From NCBI RefSeq assembly GCF_030733545.1, contig NZ_JASHIU010000002.1, positions 124,001 to 188,000 on the forward strand: 64,000 nt of DNA, in the 5' to 3' direction. Source of the DNA: Oceanicaulis sp. MMSF_3324 (GTDB taxonomy: Bacteria > Pseudomonadota > Alphaproteobacteria > Caulobacterales > Maricaulaceae). Of the stretch, positions 9,242 through 17,730 are shown piece by piece. The notes under the pieces are model-generated. The model was not told the origin of the DNA. It worked only from the letters and a program-made list of their open reading frames with translations, and did no database searches. The first letter of the stretch is position 1, and each line of letters starts with the position of its first letter. Made by a program: the position numbers and the translations under genes.

Positions 9242-9613
9242 TCAGGGCTGGGCCTGGCACTCCCCCTCATGGACAACGCTGACGCCAGCCGAGGCCGCCG
9301 TGCAGGCATTGCCATAGGTTTCGCCATCACAGCCGCAGACCGGACGATATTCGCGCGTACACATTTGCGGACGGGCCGTGCAGGTTCCCATCTGATCCGC
9401 CGCGCCACACTGAGCGGTTGGAGCGTAGGCGCAATAGGCCGCGCCGCTCCGCTCGCCTTCGCACATGATCCCGGCCATGCCGCCACAGGCTTCGCCGAGG
9501 CCGACCACGCGCCAATCCCCGTCCGGTCCGCCATTGATCGGCCCACCATCCGGTGCGGTGGCGCTGCACGCCGCCAGAACAAGCATTCCCAAAAACGCGA
9601 TGACCATCCGCAT
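9242..9613 (-). CDS. Small lipoprotein with a C-terminal Kazal-type domain
   Basis: 123 residues. A short signal ends in the lipobox LVLAAC, so the mature protein is lipid-anchored. After a Gly/Pro-rich linker there is a Cys-rich part; the last about 40 residues have the Kazal serine-protease-inhibitor pattern, CTREYRPVCGCDGETYGNAC followed by a final Cys in HEGEC. In eukaryotes this fold inhibits serine proteases; bacterial lipoproteins with it are widespread but mostly untested. The middle Cys cluster (CGGMAGIMCEG, CAYAPTAQCG) may form a second disulphide-bonded module. Confidence 0.85.
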   Translation of the reverse strand: MRMVIAFLGMLVLAACSATAPDGGPINGGPDGDWRVVGLGEACGGMAGIMCEGERSGAAYCAYAPTAQCGAADQMGTCTARPQMCTREYRPVCGCDGETYGNACTAASAGVSVVHEGECQAQP

Positions 9614-9744
9614 ATTCGTCCCCTTTTCATCTCAAGCGCATCACGCGAGCTGATCGCTTCGGCGCGTGCGCGGCTTAACAGACGGTGGCGTCCCACACCG
9701 ATCCGCGCAACACTGAAGTGTCTGCTCTAACGAAAGGCGCCTGA

Positions 9745-10704
9745 ATGTCCGATGACCGCCAGCATCCCATCGAGAGCCCGTTCGAGGCCCGCTCCACCGC
9801 CGCAGACGTCGCGAAGACGGCCAATCTGACCGGCAAGACCGTCATCGTCACGGGCGGGTATTCCGGCATTGGCCTGGAAACGAGCCGGGCGCTGGTGAAT
9901 GCGGGGGCCCGCGTCATCGTCACCATACGCTCCGAGGACAAGGCGAAGGCTGCACTGGCCGGGCTCAAGGTCGAGACCGTCAAGCTGGACCTGATGGAGC
10001 CTGACAGCATCAAGACCGGCTCTGACGCGATACGCGACCTGACGCCGGACGGGATCGATATCCTGATCAACAATGCCGGCGTCATGGCCACGCCCCTGCG
10101 CCGCAACTCGAAAGGCTGGGAGAGCCAGTTCGCCACCAATCATCTGGGGCATTTCGCGTTGTTTGCGTATCTGTCCGATCTCTTGCTCAAGCGTCCGAAC
10201 GCCCGGGTGGTGGCGCTGTCCTCGCTGGCGCACCGGATCAGCGATGTGAATCTCGATGACTGGAACTGGCGCGATGCGGACTATGAGAAATGGCCCGCCT
10301 ATGGCCGGTCCAAGAGCGCGAACGCCCTTTTCGCGCTCGAGCTGAACCGGCGTTGTGAAGACCACGGCCTGAAAGCCTATTCGGTGCATCCGGGCGGAAT
10401 CATGACCGAGCTGCAGCGCGACCTGCCCGAGGCGGAAATGCGGGCTCTGGGCTGGTTTGACGAAGACGGCGCGCTGAACCCGGTCTTCAAAACGGTGGAG
10501 GAAGGCGCCTCCACAACGCTGTGGGCGGCCACGTCGCCTCTTCTGGAGGATCGCGGCGGCGTGTATTGCGAGGACTGCAACATCGCCGCGCCCAACCCTC
10601 CGGAGGGCGCCTTCTATGGCGTGCATCCGCACATTCGCAATGCACAAACCGCCGAAAAGCTGTGGGCGCTAAGCGAGGAGATTACAGGGTTGAAGCCGCT
10701 CTAA
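9745..10704 (+). CDS. Short-chain dehydrogenase/reductase
   Basis: 319-residue NAD(P)-dependent oxidoreductase of the classical SDR family, resembling retinol-dehydrogenase/WW-domain-oxidoreductase-type proteins. The Rossmann motif TGGYSGIG is at residues 36-43, NNAG follows strand 4, the catalytic Ser is in VALSSLAHR, and YGRSK supplies the Tyr and Lys. The N-terminal extension of about 25 residues before the Rossmann fold is typical of this group. The substrate cannot be told from sequence. It stands alone, 66 nt before fmt. Confidence 0.88.
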   Translation: MSDDRQHPIESPFEARSTAADVAKTANLTGKTVIVTGGYSGIGLETSRALVNAGARVIVTIRSEDKAKAALAGLKVETVKLDLMEPDSIKTGSDAIRDLTPDGIDILINNAGVMATPLRRNSKGWESQFATNHLGHFALFAYLSDLLLKRPNARVVALSSLAHRISDVNLDDWNWRDADYEKWPAYGRSKSANALFALELNRRCEDHGLKAYSVHPGGIMTELQRDLPEAEMRALGWFDEDGALNPVFKTVEEGASTTLWAATSPLLEDRGGVYCEDCNIAAPNPPEGAFYGVHPHIRNAQTAEKLWALSEEITGLKPL

Positions 10705-10770
10705 GGCTTTTCCTGCGTCGCGCTTCGGTTTAGGTCCAAGCCCAGCCTGCAACAGAAATGACGCTGACCA

Positions 10771-11703
10771 ATGACCCTACGCCTCGCCTTCATGGGAACC
10801 CCTGATTTCGCCGCCGCCTCACTGGCCGAGATTGTCGGCGCAGGCCATGAGGTGGTCGCGGTCTATACCCAGCCCGAGCGCCCGCGCGGGCGCGGCCAGG
10901 CCAAGGTCAAAACTCCAGTCCATCAGCTGGCCGAACAATTCGGACTAACCGTTCACACGCCTGAAAGCTTTCGTGATCCCGAGGTCATCGCAGAGTTTCA
11001 GAGCCTCGATCTCGATGCGGCCTGCGTTGTCGCCTATGGCCAGATCCTGCCGCAAGAGGCGCTTGATGCGCCGCGCCTGGGCTGTCTGAACCTGCACGCC
11101 TCCCTGCTGCCGCGCTGGCGCGGCGCAGCGCCCATTCAGCGCGCCATCATGGCGGGTGATGAGATGACGGGCGTACAGATCATGCAGATGGAGGCCGGCC
11201 TCGACACCGGCCCCGTCCTGATGAGCGAAGTGGTTCCGATCTCCGAAACCGACACCGCCGCCAGCCTGCATGATCGTCTGATGAGCACGGGCGCCCTGCT
11301 CTGGCCGCGCACGCTGGCCGCTCTTGAGCGTGGCTCGCTGAACGCCGTGCCCCAGAGCGAGGACGGCGTGACCTACGCCAAGAAGATCACCCGCGAGGAA
11401 GCCCGCATCGACTGGACGAAACCGGCCAGCGAAGTCGCCGATCATATTCGCGGCCTCTCCCCCTTCCCCGGCGCCTATTTCGAGCTCGAAGGCGAGAAAA
11501 AGCCTGTTCGCATCAAGGTCCATTTCGCCCAGCCGGAAGCGGGCGATGGCGAGCCGGGCGAAGCGCTCGATGATGAATTGCGGATCGCTTGCGGTCGCGG
11601 AGCGGTGCGACTGATCCGCCTGCAGCGCGAAGGCAAGGGTGTGATGGACGCGAAAGCCTTCCTCAATGGCGTGGACGTGCCCAAGGGCACGGTGCTGGGC
11701 TAG
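10771..11703 (+). CDS. fmt: Methionyl-tRNA formyltransferase
   Basis: Formylates initiator Met-tRNA with 10-formyltetrahydrofolate. 310 residues. The N-terminal formyltransferase domain starts [11 protein letters not shown], carries the catalytic [17 protein letters not shown] (Asn, His) and the Asp of AGLDTGP; the C-terminal OB-like tRNA-binding domain begins near RIDWTKPA. truA starts 2 nt after the stop, so the two form an operon. The usual third partner, def, is present but lies 1.7 kb away on the other strand. Confidence 0.97.
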   Translation: MTLRLAFMGTPDFAAASLAEIVGAGHEVVAVYTQPERPRGRGQAKVKTPVHQLAEQFGLTVHTPESFRDPEVIAEFQSLDLDAACVVAYGQILPQEALDAPRLGCLNLHASLLPRWRGAAPIQRAIMAGDEMTGVQIMQMEAGLDTGPVLMSEVVPISETDTAASLHDRLMSTGALLWPRTLAALERGSLNAVPQSEDGVTYAKKITREEARIDWTKPASEVADHIRGLSPFPGAYFELEGEKKPVRIKVHFAQPEAGDGEPGEALDDELRIACGRGAVRLIRLQREGKGVMDAKAFLNGVDVPKGTVLG

Positions 11704-11705
11704 CC

Positions 11706-12467
11706 ATGCCGCGCTACAAGCTCACCATCGAGTATGATGGCGGTCCATTCGTGGGCTGGCAGCGCCAGGAGAACGGCCCCTCCGTTCAGGGCGCGCTCGA
11801 GACTGCGGCGGCCAGGCTCGATGGCGGACCGCGCGAGATCTATGGAGCAGGGCGCACCGATTCCGGTGTCCATGCCCTCGGGCAGGTCGCCCATGTGGAT
11901 CTGGTAAAGGATCTGCCCGCCGATAAGGTGCGGGACGCGATCAATCACCATCTCAAGCCCCACCCCATCGCTGTGGTGGAGGCGGTGCGCGTCAGTACGG
12001 ACTTTCACGCCCGCTTCAAGGCGCATCGGCGCGGCTATATCTACCGTCTACATGCGCGGCGCGCGCCCTTGACCCTGACCCGCGGTCAGGTCTGGCGCGT
12101 CTATCAACCGCTCGATGTGGAGGCGATGCATACGGCTGCCCAGCACCTTGTGGGCACGCACGATTTCACGACGTTTCGAGATTCCCAGTGTCAGGCGGAC
12201 AGCCCGGTCCGATCGCTGGATCAGATCGCGGTCTTCCGCTCCGGCGCGGAAATCCATGTGACCGTGGAAGCCATCAGCTTCCTGCACCGCCAGGTGCGCT
12301 CGATCGTCGGCTCGCTGGTGGAAGTGGGCCTGGGCAAATGGACGCCGGACGACTTCAAGGCCGCGCTCAACGCCGCGGACCGCAGACGCTGCGGCCCGGT
12401 GGCCCCGCCGGATGGGCTGTATCTGTCGCTTGTAGACTACCCGGACGGGTACGAGATTGCGGAGTGA
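11706..12467 (+). CDS. truA: tRNA pseudouridine(38-40) synthase TruA
   Basis: Isomerises uridines 38-40 in the anticodon arm of tRNAs. From the ATG at 11706 the product has 253 residues and begins MPRYKLTIEYDG, the standard family start; a longer in-frame extension into fmt is not credible. The catalytic Asp is residue 52 in GAGRTDSGVHA; the later motifs FHARF, DFTTFR and FLHRQVRSIVGSL are all present. Directly downstream of fmt with a 2-nt gap. Confidence 0.96.
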   Translation: MPRYKLTIEYDGGPFVGWQRQENGPSVQGALETAAARLDGGPREIYGAGRTDSGVHALGQVAHVDLVKDLPADKVRDAINHHLKPHPIAVVEAVRVSTDFHARFKAHRRGYIYRLHARRAPLTLTRGQVWRVYQPLDVEAMHTAAQHLVGTHDFTTFRDSQCQADSPVRSLDQIAVFRSGAEIHVTVEAISFLHRQVRSIVGSLVEVGLGKWTPDDFKAALNAADRRRCGPVAPPDGLYLSLVDYPDGYEIAE

Positions 12468-12532
12468 ACTCCCGGGCGAGCGACGCGAAGACCCGGGACC
12501 TCTCTCCGCGTTAAGCGCCCTATCCTGCGCGA

Positions 12533-12566
12533 GGCCCCGGCTCGGCGCTGCGCTTGGCCGGGGTTT
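12533..12566 (+). terminator. Terminator-like hairpin after truA
   Basis: CCCCGGC at 12535-12541 pairs with GCCGGGG at 12557-12563, followed by TTT. The T tract is short, so efficiency is uncertain, but the position 70 nt after truA fits the end of the fmt-truA operon. Confidence 0.55.
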
Positions 12567-12579
12567 CACTCTCTCCTCA

Positions 12580-12669
12580 TGTCATTCACCGGTTTATCCG
12601 GTGAATCCATGCCGTGACCTGTAATCAAACCCACCGGCATGGATCTCCCGCATGAAGCGGAGGATGACA
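12580..12669. repeat. Nested palindromic intergenic element A
   Basis: About 90 bp with nested inverted repeats: outer TGTCAT/ATGACA, middle ATCCATGCCG/CGGCATGGAT, and an inner CACCGG-TTTAT-CCGGTG hairpin. The design, with GTCAT...ATGAC outer ends, resembles dispersed palindromic elements of alphaproteobacterial genomes. Together with element B it fills most of the 339-nt gap between truA and the next gene; I see no gene there. Confidence 0.6.
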
Positions 12670-12690
12670 ACTTCTCAGATTTTCAAACCC

Positions 12691-12787
12691 GTCATCCCGG
12701 CCTTGAACCGGGATCTACCGGCTTCGTTTCTGTGATCAGAACAGAGTGTGTCCGGTCGATCCCGGATCGCTGCGCGTCCGGGATGAC
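12691..12787. repeat. Palindromic intergenic element B
   Basis: GTCATCCCGG at 12691-12700 is the exact reverse complement of CCGGGATGAC at 12778-12787, and CCGGGATC (12708-12715) mirrors GATCCCGG (12758-12765). It shares its GTCAT/ATGAC outer ends with element A. Likely a non-coding dispersed repeat able to form a long RNA hairpin. Confidence 0.65.
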
Positions 12788-12806
12788 AAGGAGCAGAAGC
12801 AAACCC

Positions 12807-13385
12807 CTACTCCGCGCCCCAGGGCGCAGGCGGCGTCTCGACAGGTTCGGTCAGGTCAAACGCCACCGAGAAATGCCGGCTTGGACGGTCGAGCGCATAG
12901 ACGAAGCTGTCCTCTGTCAGCGTGATCGACCAGACATTGTCCATGGAGACCGGAATGCCTTCGCGCTCAAACAGAGCCTGGCTTTCGGCATCGGCGGGAA
13001 AGTCAGCGCGCACAGACCCGGCGGCGCCTTCGGTATCGCCGCCATACTGGGTCAGCACGTCTTCAGACCCGTCCTCGTGACGATGGTCATGCTTCAGGCG
13101 CAAGCTATCGTCGGGCAGGCGCGTGATCACCCAGGTGCGCGACCGGTCCTCTCCCACATGGAAGGGAATGCGCAGCGTCTCATCCGTGCACTCGCGCACA
13201 TGCATGACCAGCCGCTCGGAGGCGAAATCCGCGTCTCGCGGATCGTCAGAGGTGACCTCGCCTTCAAATGCCTGCCCGCAATAGGCGCTCAGGCGGTCAA
13301 ACAGGTCCTGATCTGGGGAAGTGGAAGGTGCGCACGCCGCCATGGCCAGCGACATGCCCAGAAGGAGGATACGGGCCGCGCTCAT
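12807..13385 (-). CDS. Putative lipoprotein of unknown function
   Basis: 192 residues with a lipobox (LAMAAC) after a short hydrophobic leader, so probably an outer- or inner-membrane lipoprotein. The mature part has no motif I recognise; it contains [10 protein letters not shown], an acidic and His-rich region ([15 protein letters not shown]) and aromatic residues near the C-terminus. Its start overlaps the def stop by 4 nt (ATGA), so it is translated from the def transcript. Confidence 0.75.
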   Translation of the reverse strand: MSAARILLLGMSLAMAACAPSTSPDQDLFDRLSAYCGQAFEGEVTSDDPRDADFASERLVMHVRECTDETLRIPFHVGEDRSRTWVITRLPDDSLRLKHDHRHEDGSEDVLTQYGGDTEGAAGSVRADFPADAESQALFEREGIPVSMDNVWSITLTEDSFVYALDRPSRHFSVAFDLTEPVETPPAPWGAE

Positions 13386-13909
13386 TCAGCCGCTTCCGTG
13401 GGTGCGCCGCGTTGCTTGACCAGTTTCTGGACCTTCTTGACGGCGCGATCGCGCTTCAGGCGGGACAGATAATCGATGAACACCACGCCTTCGAGATGGT
13501 CCATCTCGTGCTGGATGCACACCGCGAACAGATCCTCGGCGATCTCCTCGCGCTTTTCACCGTCGTAATCGAGATATTCGAGCTTGACCTTTTTCGGACG
13601 CTCGACGCTGTCGAACACATCCGGGACAGAAAGGCAGCCTTCCTGATACGGTTTGAGATCTTCCGTCAGCGGCGTGATCACCGGATTGACGTAAAAGCGC
13701 GGATCATTGCGCTCGTCAGACAGATCCATGACGATGACGCGCTTGTCCACGCCCACCTGGATTGCGGCGAGACCAATGCCGTCGGCGGCGTACATGGTCT
13801 CCACCATATCGTCCATCAGGGCGCGAAGGTCGTCATCCACCGTATCAACAGGCTTGGACACCAGCTTCAGGCGCGGATCAGGAACAGTAAGTATCTCTCG
13901 AATAGCCAT
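13382..13909 (-). CDS. def: Peptide deformylase
   Basis: Removes the N-formyl group from nascent proteins, the step after the work of Fmt and translation. From the ATG at 13909 the product is 175 residues and begins [14 protein letters not shown], a canonical start; the upstream extension to 13930 is not. All three motifs are intact: [15 protein letters not shown] (metal Cys92) and QHEMDHLEG (His134, Glu135, His138). It is a type 1 enzyme. Unlike the common def-fmt-truA arrangement it is on the opposite strand, co-transcribed with a lipoprotein gene. Confidence 0.97.
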   Translation of the reverse strand: MAIREILTVPDPRLKLVSKPVDTVDDDLRALMDDMVETMYAADGIGLAAIQVGVDKRVIVMDLSDERNDPRFYVNPVITPLTEDLKPYQEGCLSVPDVFDSVERPKKVKLEYLDYDGEKREEIAEDLFAVCIQHEMDHLEGVVFIDYLSRLKRDRAVKKVQKLVKQRGAPTEAAE

Positions 13910-14037
13910 GCGTAGTAGGTAATCCCGCAAGGGGTTCGGTTCAAGCGCGACACGCTGCGCGCCTCGACTTTCATGATCAGGCTGGCGCTCCGTTTCAAAG
14001 TCACTAGCCTGCCGTGCTACCAGTCTCGGGGGATATG

Positions 14038-14946
14038 ATGAAATCAGTCTTGCTCGCTTGCGCGATGATCGTCTGCGCGTCCGCTTCGCTTTACGCTCAA
14101 ACGCCGGCCGCTATCTCGGAAAGCCCGATCATCATGGGGCAAAGCGTCATGCTGGATGCGCCCAGCCTGGGCGATCAGCGTGAGGTGAACATCTGGGTTC
14201 CGCCCTTCCTGGAGGACCTCGAAGACCCGATCAATGTCGTCTATCTCGTTGATGGCGGACAGGATCAGGACTTCATTCACATGGCGGGCCTGGCGCAATT
14301 AGGCGCGTTGAGCTGGCAGTACGAGCCGTTCATGCTGGTGGGCGTTCAGACCCGGAACCGGATTTTCGAGCTGACCCGCCCCGCCACCGATCCTCGCTAT
14401 CAGGCCCAGTTCGACGAACAGGGCGGATCGGAAGCCTTCCTGGCGTTTCTGACCGAGCAGGTGATCCCCTATGTGGAGGCGCATTATCCGGTGTCCGATC
14501 ACCGCGCCCTGATCGGGGAGTCACTGGCGGGCCTGTTTGTGACCGACACCTTCCTGAACGCGCCCGGAAGCTTTACCGACTATATCGCGGTCAGCCCGTC
14601 CTTGTGGTGGGACGACCAGTCGGCCGGTCAGGCCGCCTCCACGCTTCTGGCCGACCATGACGCAACGGAGCGTCGGCTCTACCTCACCATGGCGGATGAA
14701 GGCGGGACCATGCAGGCCGGGCTCGACCAGCTGCTGGCGGCCCTGCGCGAGGATGCGCCCGACAGTCTCGACTGGACCTATGTCGACCGGTCCGAAACCG
14801 AACAACATTCAACCATCTTTCATCCCGCAGCCCTTGATGCGTTCCGGACCCTGTTCGCCCTGCCGCCCTATGATTACGGCGAGGCGCCCTGGTATCTCGT
14901 AGAGGGCGGCGAGCCCCCGGCTGAGACAGAACAAGCGCAGGACTAG
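14038..14946 (+). CDS. Secreted alpha/beta-hydrolase esterase (IroE/Fes-like fold)
   Basis: About 302 residues. The signal peptide ends near ASLYAQ. The body resembles the COG2819 family of predicted alpha/beta-hydrolases: strand-rich start ([11 protein letters not shown]), VYLVDGGQD, and the nucleophile elbow GESLAG. A possible catalytic His lies in TEQHSTIF. Substrates in the family include siderophore esters and acylated sugars, so specificity is open. Two adjacent ATGs (14035, 14038) follow a GGGGGA; the second has the better spacing. The last 4 nt overlap the end of rmuC on the opposite strand. Confidence 0.8.
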   Translation: MKSVLLACAMIVCASASLYAQTPAAISESPIIMGQSVMLDAPSLGDQREVNIWVPPFLEDLEDPINVVYLVDGGQDQDFIHMAGLAQLGALSWQYEPFMLVGVQTRNRIFELTRPATDPRYQAQFDEQGGSEAFLAFLTEQVIPYVEAHYPVSDHRALIGESLAGLFVTDTFLNAPGSFTDYIAVSPSLWWDDQSAGQAASTLLADHDATERRLYLTMADEGGTMQAGLDQLLAALREDAPDSLDWTYVDRSETEQHSTIFHPAALDAFRTLFALPPYDYGEAPWYLVEGGEPPAETEQAQD

Positions 14947-16430
14947 CCCTTGTCTTCTTCCGGGTTCGCCAGAAGCCGCGGCGCTTCGTCGACCGGGGCG
15001 GGCGGCTCTATGGCTTTCATCTGGCCGTTGAGCTGGGCCATGTCGCGCGCCTTGGGCAGCACCCGGCTGTCAAACGATCCCACGGCCTTGTTGTAGTTGA
15101 GCGTTGCGGTCTTCAGGCCCGCGCCCACACGACCCAGATGGTCCGAGAAGGTATTGAGACGGGTGAACAGCTCGTCCCCCAGCGCGGCGACCTTCTGGGC
15201 GTTCTGCTCCAGCTTTTCCTGCCGGAAGCCATAGGCCACCGCTTTGGCCAGCGCCAGCAAAGTTGCGGGCGTGGTGATGATCACATTGGCCTTGATGGCG
15301 TCGTCAAACAGGCCCGGATCCTCTTCGATCGCCGCGGAATAGAAACTCTCACCGGGAATGAACAGGGCCACAAAGTCGATCGCGCCGTCCACACTGGCCG
15401 CGTATTCCTTCTTGGACAATTGCTTGACGTGGGTCTTCACCTGCTGGGCATGGCGGCGCAAGGCGTCGCGCCGGGTCTGTTCATCTTCCGCCTCCACAGC
15501 GTCCAGATAGGCGGTCAGCGCCACTTTTGAATCCACCACGAACCGTCCGCCGCCGGGCAGCTTGATGACGAAGTCCGGCCGGAGCGCGGCGCCATCGGTG
15601 TCGCGGGTCTGGTGCTGGGCGTCGTAATCAATGTCCTTGGTCAGCCCCGCCAGTTCGAGAATGTTCTCGACCGTGCGTTCGCCCCATTGGCCGCGCGTGG
15701 TGGATTTGCGCTGAAGCGCATTCACCAGCTTGGCGGTTTCCTTGTGCTGGTCATTGAGACCCTGGCTGAGCTTGGTGATCTGCTCGGCGATCGCGCCGGA
15801 ATTGCGCGCCCGGTCCTGTTCCATTTTCTCGACCTGCTCGCGGAATTTGTCGAGCCGTTCCCGGATCGGATCGACAAGGGATTTCACCTCGCCTTCCGCT
15901 TTTTCATGCTGGGTCTTGAAGCTCTGCTGGGCTTGTTCGAGCAGCTTTTTCGAGGACACATCCAGCGCCTCGTCCGCCAGAGCCTTGAAGCGGTCCTGCA
16001 TTTCCTGGCTCAGCGCGGTCAGGCGTTCGCGTTCAGCTTTCACCGCCGCTTCGCGTTCCTCCAGGCGCTCTTTCAGGGCCCGCAACTCGGAAGACGCGCG
16101 GCTTTCCGCCTGCCGGGTCGCCTCAAGCTGTTCTTCCAGCCCCTCGACCCGGGACGCCTTGGTGCGCTCCTCCGCCAGGGCTTTCTCGGCGGCGTCCCGC
16201 ATGGCGCGTTCGCTGGCAAGCTCCGCCTTGAGTTCATCCACACGCCGGGCTTCGGTCTGCGCCTCGCGCAATTCCAGCTGCGCTTCAGACAGCTCCGCCT
16301 GCACCCCGGCGATCTGGACCCGCAGACCGTCAGCCTCACGCCAGGTTTTGCGAAGAATGATCACGCCCACTCCGCCCAGAATGAGACAGGCGCCGCCCAG
16401 CGCGATCAGAGCAAGCGAAACGGGATCCAT
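14943..16430 (-). CDS. rmuC: DNA recombination protein RmuC
   Basis: 495 residues. An N-terminal membrane segment (about 5-27) is followed by a long coiled coil (about 30-215, rich in Glu, Arg, Ala) and the RmuC nuclease-like domain (about 235-430), with ALQRKSTTRGQWGERTVENIL, LRPDFVIKLPGG and VDSKVALTAYLDA. The family limits inversions at short inverted repeats in E. coli; the domain is predicted to be a PD-(D/E)XK-type nuclease (RPDFVI...VDSKV fits). Monocistronic. Long reading frames on the opposite strand here are artefacts of high GC. Confidence 0.94.
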   Translation of the reverse strand: MDPVSLALIALGGACLILGGVGVIILRKTWREADGLRVQIAGVQAELSEAQLELREAQTEARRVDELKAELASERAMRDAAEKALAEERTKASRVEGLEEQLEATRQAESRASSELRALKERLEEREAAVKAERERLTALSQEMQDRFKALADEALDVSSKKLLEQAQQSFKTQHEKAEGEVKSLVDPIRERLDKFREQVEKMEQDRARNSGAIAEQITKLSQGLNDQHKETAKLVNALQRKSTTRGQWGERTVENILELAGLTKDIDYDAQHQTRDTDGAALRPDFVIKLPGGGRFVVDSKVALTAYLDAVEAEDEQTRRDALRRHAQQVKTHVKQLSKKEYAASVDGAIDFVALFIPGESFYSAAIEEDPGLFDDAIKANVIITTPATLLALAKAVAYGFRQEKLEQNAQKVAALGDELFTRLNTFSDHLGRVGAGLKTATLNYNKAVGSFDSRVLPKARDMAQLNGQMKAIEPPAPVDEAPRLLANPEEDKG

Positions 16431-16533
16431 GGCGCACCTTCAAATCAGACCAGAACGAAACGGGACCATACATGAGTCCCGTGCGGCGCGCGCCTTGCAT
16501 CTTCACCTCGAAGACGACTTTCGGGGGATGAAT

Positions 16534-17664
16534 ATGCGCCTGTTTGATACGCCTTTGTCCGCGCTCGGCGTCCGGGACCTTGACCTGTGGCGCGATCTGG
16601 CGCGCCCCCTAGGCCGTCTGACCAGCCCCTACCTGCTGCCGGAATTCGCGCAGATGGTGGACGATCAGCGCCACGATGTCCGCGTGATCATCGCCGAGGA
16701 AAACAGCGCCCCGGTTGGCTATTTCGCCTATCACGCGCCGCAGGGCGGCATTGCGCGCCCGGTCGGCGCGCCGCTTTCCGATTATCAGGGCTTCGCCGCC
16801 CGGCCCGGCTTTAAAGTGGATGAGACAGCGCTCTTGAAAGTCATGGGCGCTGACGTGCTGGTTTATGACAACTGGATGGGCGCTTCGCTGGGCAAGACCC
16901 GGGCGCAAACCCGGTCCTCGGTCATCGATCTGAGTGAAGGCTTTGACGCCTGGATGGCCCACAAAGAAGAGAGCCAGCGCAAGCATTTCAAGAAGCTGCG
17001 CCAACGCCATCGCAAGGCGGAACGCGAATTCGGACCGGTCCGCGTGGTGTTTGGTGATCCGCTGGGCGACCGGTTCGACAAGTTGCGCACGTGGAAAAGC
17101 CGCCAGTATCAGGAAACGGGGCTGCTGGACCTGTTTGATGTGAGCTGGATTGACGGCGTCATTCGCAATTGCGCCGCACGCAGCTTCGGACCGTTTCGTG
17201 GTCTCGTGGCCTCGCTCTATCTTGGCGATGAGCTGGCGGCGGTGGAAATGGGCATGGTCGCCGGTGACATCTATCACTCCTGGATACCGGCCTATGACCC
17301 GCGTTTCAGCGCGGTGTCCCCCGGACTGCTCCTCCTTCAAGGCCTTCTCGAAGCGGCGCCGGGCATGGGCGTCACCCGGATCGATCTCGGTGGCGGAGAC
17401 CTGCCCTACAAGGCCGCCTACGCAGACTATGAGGTGACCCTGAACGGGGGCCGCGCCATGACCCCCAGCCTGGCCATGGCGGGCCTTCTGGCCTGGGATA
17501 GCGCGGAAGCGGCGGCCCGCCTCCTGCCCGGACCGCTCTCCAAGGCGCCGCTCAAACTGCGTCGCCGTTGGGCCCAGACCGCAGCCGCCGAACCTGTGCT
17601 GAGCCGGCGCGTCCGGCGCATGGGCGAAGCCTTTCTCAAAGCCCCGCAACGACTGACGGCCTAG
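16534..17664 (+). CDS. CelD/BcsL-like GNAT-fold acyltransferase
   Basis: About 376 residues, resembling the GNAT family associated with cellulose and capsule synthesis (CelD/BcsL) and the FemAB fold. Features include an N-terminal lobe with YLLPEFAQMV, the basic helix QRKHFKKLRQRHRKAER near residue 150, and a C-terminal acceptor lobe containing RIDLGGGDLPYKAAYAD. The frame is open for another 800 nt upstream, but that part is antisense to rmuC; the ATG at 16534 (after GGGGG) or 16528 is the likely start. Acceptor unknown; a role in surface polysaccharide modification is inference. Confidence 0.82.
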   Translation: MRLFDTPLSALGVRDLDLWRDLARPLGRLTSPYLLPEFAQMVDDQRHDVRVIIAEENSAPVGYFAYHAPQGGIARPVGAPLSDYQGFAARPGFKVDETALLKVMGADVLVYDNWMGASLGKTRAQTRSSVIDLSEGFDAWMAHKEESQRKHFKKLRQRHRKAEREFGPVRVVFGDPLGDRFDKLRTWKSRQYQETGLLDLFDVSWIDGVIRNCAARSFGPFRGLVASLYLGDELAAVEMGMVAGDIYHSWIPAYDPRFSAVSPGLLLLQGLLEAAPGMGVTRIDLGGGDLPYKAAYADYEVTLNGGRAMTPSLAMAGLLAWDSAEAAARLLPGPLSKAPLKLRRRWAQTAAAEPVLSRRVRRMGEAFLKAPQRLTA

Positions 17665-17730
17665 GCTTAGCGGTTCCATTCGGCCCATGATCACCTATCT
17701 TTCCGGCAAGCCATCACTGGGGAGACCATC

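Noticed and set aside
15730-16527. In-frame 5' extension of the CelD/BcsL-like gene by about 266 codons
   Set aside because: It is exactly antisense to rmuC, is Ser/Arg-rich low-complexity sequence, and ribosome-site spacing supports a start at 16534 or 16528. It is open only because of high GC.
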